A DNA stretch of 64,000 bases from Ancylobacter sonchi. GTDB taxonomy: Bacteria; Pseudomonadota; Alphaproteobacteria; Rhizobiales; Xanthobacteraceae. Under the pieces are notes generated by a model, which was not told the DNA's origin, searched no databases, and saw only the letters and a list, made by a program, of their open reading frames with translations. The translations under genes and the position numbers were made by a program. The DNA lies in assembly GCF_018390695.1 (NCBI RefSeq), contig NZ_JAHBGF010000020.1:620001-684000 (forward strand), written 5' to 3'. Below, one piece after another: positions 58,807 to 64,000 of the stretch (the first letter of the stretch is position 1; every line of letters begins with the position of its first letter).

Positions 58807-59913
58807 TCATTCGGCGGCGATCTTCGAGCGGCAATAGTCGTTGAGCTTCGGCATCACGTCCTGCGCCAGCAGACGCATGGACTTCTGCTGGAAGGCCGGG
58901 TCGTCCCATTCCTTGAAGCCCTGGAGCAGCGTGCCGAACGGGCCGCCGAGATAGTCCACCAGCGCCACGAGCTGATCGAGCACGCTCTTGGGCGAGCCCG
59001 AGATGATCATCGTGTCCATGCAGTATTTCAGCGTCACCTCTTCGTCCGCCATGGACGGGTCATGCTTCAACACCGGCAGGATGTTGTAGGTACGCATGTC
59101 GTCGAGCACGAAGTCGTAGTACCAGGCGTGGGAGTTGCCCTCCGAGGCCAGATAGGCCTCCGCCTCGGCATCGGTGTCGGTGACGAGGATCGAGCGGGCC
59201 ACGCGCCACTTGTTGCGGTCGGGTGCACGCCCGGCCTTCTCGCAGCCTATGACGTACTGTTCCCAGTGTGACTTCGCCCAGCAGGCCTGGATGAAGTTGG
59301 CCGAGACGAAGCCCCAGCCCTGCATGCCGGCCTGCCGGGCGCTGCCGGAATTGGGCGTCATCGCCGAGATGGCGACCTCCGGGTAGGGCTTCTGGAACGG
59401 CTTGGCCATCGGGCCGAAGCCGAGCTTCGGCATCACCGTGTCCTCGATCTTGATGTGCCAGTACTTGCCCTTGATGTTGTAGGGCGCGTCGGAGGCCCAG
59501 ATCTTGTGGATGATCTCCAGCGAATCCACGAGCATCTCGGCGCGGTTCTTGTCGCCGATCTCGAACAGCTCGAAGTCGCTGGCGAGGCCGCCCGGGCCGA
59601 TGCCCATGATGAGCCGGCCCTTGCAGAGGTGATCGAGCTGCGCCACGTCGCCGGCGATGTTGGCGGGATGGTGCTGCGGCAGCGCCAGCACGCCGGTGGC
59701 GAACTTGATGTTCCTGGTCGCGTCGATCAGCGAGGCGAAGAACTGCAGCGGGTTCACGATGGGTTCGATGCTGGACGAGTAATGCTCGCCGACCCACACC
59801 TCGGCATAGCCGAGTCTGTCGGCGAGGATGGCGGCCTGACGGTCCTCATCCAGCATGTCGGTGATGCTGCGCTTCGGGTCGTGAAGCGGCTGCATGAAAA
59901 GCCCGAGATCCAT
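58807..59913 (-). CDS. LLM-class flavin-dependent oxidoreductase, module B, 368 aa
   Basis: Luciferase-like monooxygenase, paralogous to the one at 47.5 kb. Blocks include ADRLGYAEVWVGEHYSSSIE, KFATGVLALPQHHP, LIMGIGPGGLASDFELF and CWAKSHWEQYVIGCEKAG. The C-terminus SIAAE and the SPKSVLDQLVALVDYLGG helix match family ends. A sigma54 promoter lies 114 bp upstream. It leads the set LLM-RidA-PuuB-GMC-DadA, all on the same strand with short gaps. Confidence 0.9.
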   Translation of the reverse strand: MDLGLFMQPLHDPKRSITDMLDEDRQAAILADRLGYAEVWVGEHYSSSIEPIVNPLQFFASLIDATRNIKFATGVLALPQHHPANIAGDVAQLDHLCKGRLIMGIGPGGLASDFELFEIGDKNRAEMLVDSLEIIHKIWASDAPYNIKGKYWHIKIEDTVMPKLGFGPMAKPFQKPYPEVAISAMTPNSGSARQAGMQGWGFVSANFIQACWAKSHWEQYVIGCEKAGRAPDRNKWRVARSILVTDTDAEAEAYLASEGNSHAWYYDFVLDDMRTYNILPVLKHDPSMADEEVTLKYCMDTMIISGSPKSVLDQLVALVDYLGGPFGTLLQGFKEWDDPAFQQKSMRLLAQDVMPKLNDYCRSKIAAE

Positions 59914-60026
59914 CTGCCTCTCCCTGACGCGACCCGCTCGCTAAGCTCCGGCGGTGTCGCTACGGTTTCACTACGGACCGCCTCCGGCGGTGCCCCGCGG
60001 CACCGAGTGCCGCGTGAATTCCCTTG

Positions 60027-60042
60027 CGCAATCGGCGTGCCA
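60027..60042 (-). promoter_or_regulatory. Sigma54 (-24/-12) promoter of the module B oxidation operon
   Basis: On the minus strand TGGCAC-GCCGA-TTGCG: perfect -24 box and intact -12 GC. The predicted start is near 60015, leaving a leader of about 100 nt. An AT-rich patch with the dyad TCAAT-GAT-ATTGA (60063-60075) lies immediately upstream, suitable for an IHF or regulator site. Confidence 0.8.
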
Positions 60043-60105
60043 GAATAAAAAGATCAATAAAATCAATGATATTGACGAAGAGGACGCCGCGGCGGCCGGA
60101 CGCGG

Positions 60106-60146
60106 TGAGACGTCGCGCCGCTGAGACGTCTCGCCGGGCTGAGACG
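60106..60146. repeat. Three TGAGACG repeats upstream of the module B sigma54 promoter
   Basis: TGAGACG occurs at 60106-60112, 60122-60128 and 60140-60146. The middle copy is part of the perfect palindrome GAGACGTCTC (60123-60132). The array lies 64-119 bp upstream of the -24 box, where enhancer sites of AcoR-type activators are expected. Confidence 0.6.
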
Positions 60147-60163
60147 CCCGGCGAGAGCCGGGA

Positions 60164-61252
60164 TCACTGGGTGAGCAGCACCGCCGCATCCGGCCGCCAG
60201 GAGGCGCGCACTTCCTCGCCCGGCGCGAGCATGCTGCCGTCCACCGAGCGGGTTTCCTGGAATTTGAGCGTCTCGACCGGGGTGCGGATCGAATAGACGA
60301 CGCGGCTGCCCATGAACACGACGTCCTCGACCACGCCGTCCAGCGCGTTCTCCGTCGTCTCGCCCAGCCCCTGGCGCCGGCGTACCTGCAGTGCCTCCGG
60401 GCGGATCGCCAGCGAGACGTTCTGGCCGACCGAGACGGCGCTGCCATTGGCGGGGACCTTCACCGTGCCACGTCCGACCGCGACATGGGTGAGATCGCTG
60501 TCGCAGGCGCTCACCGCGCCGGAAAGGATGTTGGTCTCGCCGAGGAAGCGGGCGCAGAACAGCGAGCGGGGATGGGCGTACATCTCCTCCGGCGTGCCGA
60601 TCTGCTCGATCCGGCCCCTGTTCATCAGCACGATGCGGTCGGACAGGATGGTGGCCTCGTCCTGGTCGTGCGTCACATAGATGAAGGTGGTGCCGGTCTC
60701 GCGGTGGATGCGCTTGAGCTCGGCCAGCATGTGGTGGCGGATCTTCAGGTCGAGCGCGGCTAGCGGCTCGTCGAGCAGCAGCACCTTCGGCGCGTTGACC
60801 AGCGCCCGCGCCAGCGCCACCCGCTGGGCCTGCCCGCCGGACAGCTCGTGGATCCAGCGGCTGCCATACTCGCCGAGCTGGACGAGATGCAGCATGTGCT
60901 GCACCGCCTCGCGGATGCGGTCCTTCGGCCACTTCTTCAGCCGCAGGCCGAAGGCCACATTGTCGAATACGTCGAGATGGGGAAACAGCGCGTAGCGCTG
61001 GAACACCATGTTCACCGGCCGCTGGTCCGGCGACAGGTTCGAGACGTCGACCCCCTCGATGATAACACGCCCGTGCGTCGTCGGCTCGAAGCCGGCGATG
61101 AGGCGCATCAGCGTGGTCTTGCCGCAGCCAGACGGCCCGAGCAGGGTCAGGATCTCGCCCTGTTGGATGGACAGGTCGATGTCGTGCAGCACGGTGAGCG
61201 CGCCGAAGGCCTTGGTCACCCCGTAGAGTTCGACGATGTTCGGTAGGCTCAT
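60164..61252 (-). CDS. potA: Spermidine/putrescine-type ABC ATPase (PotA-like), module B, 362 aa
   Basis: Walker A GPSGCGKTT, signature LSGGQAQRVALARA, Walker B LLLDEPLAALD, H-loop VTHDQDEATI, then a TOBE domain (residues about 285-360). The start overlaps the end of potC in ATGA. It differs from the module A PotA, so the two importers are not recent copies. Last gene of the potDBCA operon. Confidence 0.92.
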   Translation of the reverse strand: MSLPNIVELYGVTKAFGALTVLHDIDLSIQQGEILTLLGPSGCGKTTLMRLIAGFEPTTHGRVIIEGVDVSNLSPDQRPVNMVFQRYALFPHLDVFDNVAFGLRLKKWPKDRIREAVQHMLHLVQLGEYGSRWIHELSGGQAQRVALARALVNAPKVLLLDEPLAALDLKIRHHMLAELKRIHRETGTTFIYVTHDQDEATILSDRIVLMNRGRIEQIGTPEEMYAHPRSLFCARFLGETNILSGAVSACDSDLTHVAVGRGTVKVPANGSAVSVGQNVSLAIRPEALQVRRRQGLGETTENALDGVVEDVVFMGSRVVYSIRTPVETLKFQETRSVDGSMLAPGEEVRASWRPDAAVLLTQ

Positions 61253-62043
61253 GCTTGCGTGTCCCTGGCGCGTGCGTTCAGCGCCGTGCGGCGCTGGTAC
61301 CAGACGAGAAGGCCGCCGATCAGGATGACGCCGATCGACAGGCCGAGCGAAATGACGGAGGCGGCGTTGATGTCCGGGCTCACGGCGCGGCGCATCATCG
61401 ACCAGATGGTCAGCGGCAGGGTGGTGTCGTTGCCGCTGACGAACACGGTGATGATGAATTCGTCGAAGGACAGGGCGAAGGACAGGATCGCCGCGCCGCC
61501 GATGGTGGGCCCGATGATCGGCAGCGTCACGAGGCGGAAGGCCTGCATCGGCGTCGCCCCGAGATCGCGCGCGGCCTCCTCCAGCGAGAGATCGAAATAC
61601 TCGATGCGCGAGCGCACCGCCTCGATGAAGAAGGGCAGGGTGAACAGCACATGCGCGATGGTGACGGTGAGCAGCGAGCGCTGCAGCCCCATCTGCGAGA
61701 ACAGCATCACCAGCGCGATGCCGAGGAACAACCCCGGCAGAGCCACTGGCCCGAAGGCGAGCAGGCCGAAGAAGGTCTGGATGCGCCCCTTGAGTCGCGC
61801 GAGGCCGAGCGCGGTGAGCGAGCCCAGCACCGTCGTGACCAGTGCCGTCGAGGCGCCGACGATCAGGCTGTTCTGCAGCGAGGTCATGAAGGTGGTGTCG
61901 GAGAAGATCTTCTCGTACCAGCGCAGGCTTACTCCCTCGAACGGGAAGGTGAGGCTGGGCGAGGAGTGGAAGCTGAACAGCGTGATGACGGCGATCGGCG
62001 CATAGAGGAACGCCACGTAGAGCCAGACATAGAAGCGCAGCAT
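61249..62043 (-). CDS. potC: Spermidine/putrescine-type ABC permease PotC, module B, 264 aa
   Basis: Six predicted membrane segments and the coupling loop LEEAARDLGATPMQAFRLV. FALSFDEFIITVFVSG is typical of PotC. The ATG at 62043 (preceded by GGAGGT) is used, since the longer upstream reading is an out-of-frame shadow of potB. Confidence 0.92.
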   Translation of the reverse strand: MLRFYVWLYVAFLYAPIAVITLFSFHSSPSLTFPFEGVSLRWYEKIFSDTTFMTSLQNSLIVGASTALVTTVLGSLTALGLARLKGRIQTFFGLLAFGPVALPGLFLGIALVMLFSQMGLQRSLLTVTIAHVLFTLPFFIEAVRSRIEYFDLSLEEAARDLGATPMQAFRLVTLPIIGPTIGGAAILSFALSFDEFIITVFVSGNDTTLPLTIWSMMRRAVSPDINAASVISLGLSIGVILIGGLLVWYQRRTALNARARDTQA

Positions 62044-62075
62044 GGGACCTCCGTGCGCCGGCGTGACGACGCGTC

Positions 62076-62948
62076 TCAATCGTGGAAGCGGCGGCCAGGG
62101 GCGAGCCGCAGCAGGTCGAGCAGCCGCACGAAGGCGAGGTAGACGATGAGGAAGGCGGCCAGCATCAGGAAGGCCATGGCGGCGCCGAACGGCCAGTTGC
62201 CGGCGGTGCGGAACTGGTTGGCGATGAGGATGCCCGTCGTCATGCCATCGCGCCCGCCCAGCAGTTGCGGGGTGACGAAATCGCCGGCCGAGATGACGAA
62301 GGTGAACATGAAGGCGCCGACCACGCCCTTGTAGCACATGGGCAGGATGACCTTGGTCAATACCTCGATCTGGCTGGCGCCTAGGTCGCGCGCGGCCTCG
62401 ATATAGTCGGTCTTCACGTCGCGCAGCGCCGAGACGAGCAGCAGCAGCCCGAAGGGCAGCATGATGTGGGTCAGCGTGAGGATCGTCGCGAAGGGGCTGA
62501 ACAGCAGCACCTCCAGCGGCTCGCTGATCAGCCCCAGCTGCATCAGCGTGGTGTTGATCAGCCCGTTCGAGCCGAGGATGACCCGCCACGCATAGATGCG
62601 GACCAGGTAGCTCGAGAACCACGAGACGAGGATGAGGTAGAACAGCAGGTTGCCGCGGGTGCGGTAGACGATGAAATAGGCCGCCGGAAAGCTGAGGCCG
62701 ACGGTCAGTACCGCCGTGCACAGGCCGTTCTTCAGCGCGTTCCACGTCAGCGCGTAGAACCCGCCCGCCGAGAGCGCGCGGGTGTAGTTGTCGAAGGTAA
62801 AGGCCGGGATCAGCCGGAACGACTGCGCCAGCCAGAAGCTGCAGACGAACAGGAGAAGCGTGGGAACGATGAAGAATATCAGAAGGAAGAGGAACGACGG
62901 GGTGGCCAGCGCCAGCCCCATCGCCTCGCGACGGCTGCTCTTCAGCAT
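62076..62948 (-). CDS. potB: Spermidine/putrescine-type ABC permease PotB, module B, 290 aa
   Basis: Six membrane segments. The first follows a basic N-terminus (KSSRREAMGLALATPSFLFL). The coupling loop is IEAARDLGASQIEVLTKVIL, followed by FVTPQLLGGRDGMT, characteristic of PotB. ATG 62948 is given, but a TTG two codons upstream (62954) has better spacing to GGAG and may be the true start. Confidence 0.9.
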   Translation of the reverse strand: MLKSSRREAMGLALATPSFLFLLIFFIVPTLLLFVCSFWLAQSFRLIPAFTFDNYTRALSAGGFYALTWNALKNGLCTAVLTVGLSFPAAYFIVYRTRGNLLFYLILVSWFSSYLVRIYAWRVILGSNGLINTTLMQLGLISEPLEVLLFSPFATILTLTHIMLPFGLLLLVSALRDVKTDYIEAARDLGASQIEVLTKVILPMCYKGVVGAFMFTFVISAGDFVTPQLLGGRDGMTTGILIANQFRTAGNWPFGAAMAFLMLAAFLIVYLAFVRLLDLLRLAPGRRFHD

Positions 62949-62981
62949 TCGCAATTCGCTCTCCGTGTGCGGCGGTCAAAA

Positions 62982-63002
62982 GGCCGGGTCGCGCGCCCGG
63001 CC
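62982..63002 (-). terminator. Stem-loop after potD (module B)
   Basis: Arms GGCCGGG and CCCGGCC with a 7-base loop between the potD stop and potB. No U-run, so probably mRNA protection or attenuation rather than full termination. Confidence 0.55.
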
Positions 63003-63008
63003 GTCGCG

Positions 63009-64000
63009 TCAGAACGACGATTTGAAATCGGTCCAGGCCTGCGTCCACTCGTCATAGGTTGCGTAGGTGTCGGAGACGCGCGGCGGCTGGCCCTGAAGCG
63101 GCGACTTGCGGAACACCTCCGGCAGGTTGCTGTAGTCGAACAGCGCCTTGGTATCGGCGTCCATCAGCGCGGAGGCGTGCTGGTTGACCGCCCCGCCATT
63201 CACCGCCTTGGCGACCTCGGCCTGCGTCTTGGCGGCGACGGCCTCGCTCATGAACGCATAGGCGGTGTCGATGTTCTGCGCGCTGATCGGCATGAACCAG
63301 GCGTCGCACCACATCACCGCGCCTTCCTCGGGCACGGTGTAGATGGTCTTGATGCCGCGCTTGGCGGTCTCCACCGGCGTGCCGCTCCACACCGAGAAGC
63401 AGGCGGCGATCTCGCCCGAGGCGAACAGCGAGATGACGTCGCCATTCGAGGAGCCGAACACGCGGCACTGGTCGCGATAGGGGGCGAGACCCTCGAAGGC
63501 GACCTTCAGCTCGTCCTTGGAGATGTTGGGGAATTTCGAGCCGAAGCCGGCGAGGCGGGCGATCATCGGCCAGGTGGCGATGGTGTCGTCGCAGAAGGTC
63601 AGCTTGCCCTTCAGCTCCGGCGCCAGCAGATCCTTGTAGGAGGTGATCGGCTTGGTCATCGCCGGGTTGTAGACGAGGGCGTTGAGGCCCCAGATCCACG
63701 GAACCGCGAAATGCGTGTTGTTCCAGTACCAGGTCGGCGCCTCGTAGAACTGCGGATAGATGTTCGCGGCGGTGAAGTTCGGCACCTTGGCGATGTCCAG
63801 CGGCTTCACGATCTTCAGCTCGTCGACATAGAAGCGCTCGAAGCCCTGCGAATACTCCGCGAGGTCGAGGCGCACCGGGCTGGTGCCGATCAGCTTGGCG
63901 TGCACGTCGTCCTGCGTGCTGATGATCGCGGCGTTGACCTTGACCTTGTTGGCCTCGCGCCAGGCCTTGAGCTCGTTGTCGAGGGTGAAGCCTTCCCAGG
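63009..64000 (-). CDS. potD: Spermidine/putrescine-type binding protein (PotD-like), module B, partial
   Basis: C-terminal 330 residues of a PotD-like periplasmic protein. The frame stays open to the window edge, so the start and signal peptide lie outside. Typical blocks are FAVPWIWGLNALVYNPA, KLTFCDDTIATWPMIAR, FASGEIAACFSVWSGTP and DAWFMPISAQNIDTAYAF. Similar in kind to the PotD at 42.7 kb but clearly different in sequence. First known gene of the potDBCA operon. Confidence 0.9.
   Translation of the reverse strand, partial: WEGFTLDNELKAWREANKVKVNAAIISTQDDVHAKLIGTSPVRLDLAEYSQGFERFYVDELKIVKPLDIAKVPNFTAANIYPQFYEAPTWYWNNTHFAVPWIWGLNALVYNPAMTKPITSYKDLLAPELKGKLTFCDDTIATWPMIARLAGFGSKFPNISKDELKVAFEGLAPYRDQCRVFGSSNGDVISLFASGEIAACFSVWSGTPVETAKRGIKTIYTVPEEGAVMWCDAWFMPISAQNIDTAYAFMSEAVAAKTQAEVAKAVNGGAVNQHASALMDADTKALFDYSNLPEVFRKSPLQGQPPRVSDTYATYDEWTQAWTDFKSSF

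Overview
The window is GC-rich (roughly two-thirds G+C by eye) and almost entirely protein coding. Its gene families point to an alphaproteobacterium, most likely a Hyphomicrobiales (Xanthobacteraceae/Ancylobacter-like) soil organism: two tripartite tricarboxylate transporters, two PotABCD-type importers, SsuD-like monooxygenases, a Hint_2/RTX-like protein and AcoR-type sigma54 activators. The organism assignment is an inference from family content. No rRNA, tRNA, CRISPR array, insertion sequence or phage was recognised. The region reads as a chain of catabolic islands for aromatic acids, organosulfur or related acids, tricarboxylates and amines, each with its own importer and regulator.

Layout. 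0.2-6.0 kb: an aromatic-acid decarboxylation island with two UbiD enzymes, a UbiX prenyl-FMN synthase, an SRPBCC protein and a FUSC-type exporter. 6.0-8.1 kb: ABC-transporter gene debris, a HAD phosphatase and non-coding sequence. 8.1-11.4 kb: an RTX-like/Hint-domain protein translationally coupled to a TPR-glycosyltransferase. 12.0-20.9 kb: one long leftward operon (TctC-TctB-TctA, acyl-CoA-dehydrogenase-like flavoprotein, two tandem SsuD-like monooxygenases, GST, cupin) with a divergent LysR gene. 21-24 kb: leftward amidohydrolase, an arylmalonate-decarboxylase-like protein and an SDR, divergent from a GntR gene. 25-30 kb: D-2-hydroxyacid dehydrogenase, a polar amino-acid ABC transporter and a DUF1989 protein, with two good sigma54 promoters. 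31-39.8 kb: aconitase, PrpF isomerase, GntR regulator, TctCBA and a methylisocitrate-lyase-like enzyme, tied together by five TGTCGACA operator sites.

39.8-64 kb: two parallel modules. Each combines a PotABCD-type importer, an AcoR-type sigma54 activator, an LLM flavin monooxygenase, a GMC oxidoreductase and a DadA-like FAD oxidase. Module A adds an aldonolactone-oxidase-like flavoprotein and a fused PotB-PotC permease. Module B adds a PuuB-like oxidase and a RidA imine deaminase. Three -24/-12 promoters in this stretch, each close to the sigma54 consensus, stand in front of PotD of module A and of both LLM genes. This is the best candidate for an undescribed system: an amine import and oxidation pathway controlled by sigma54. 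The substrate cannot be read from the sequence.

Most adjacent genes in the islands overlap by 1-11 bp, which indicates compact co-transcribed operons. Stem-loops follow three of the ABC substrate-binding protein genes and probably favour excess binding protein over permease.
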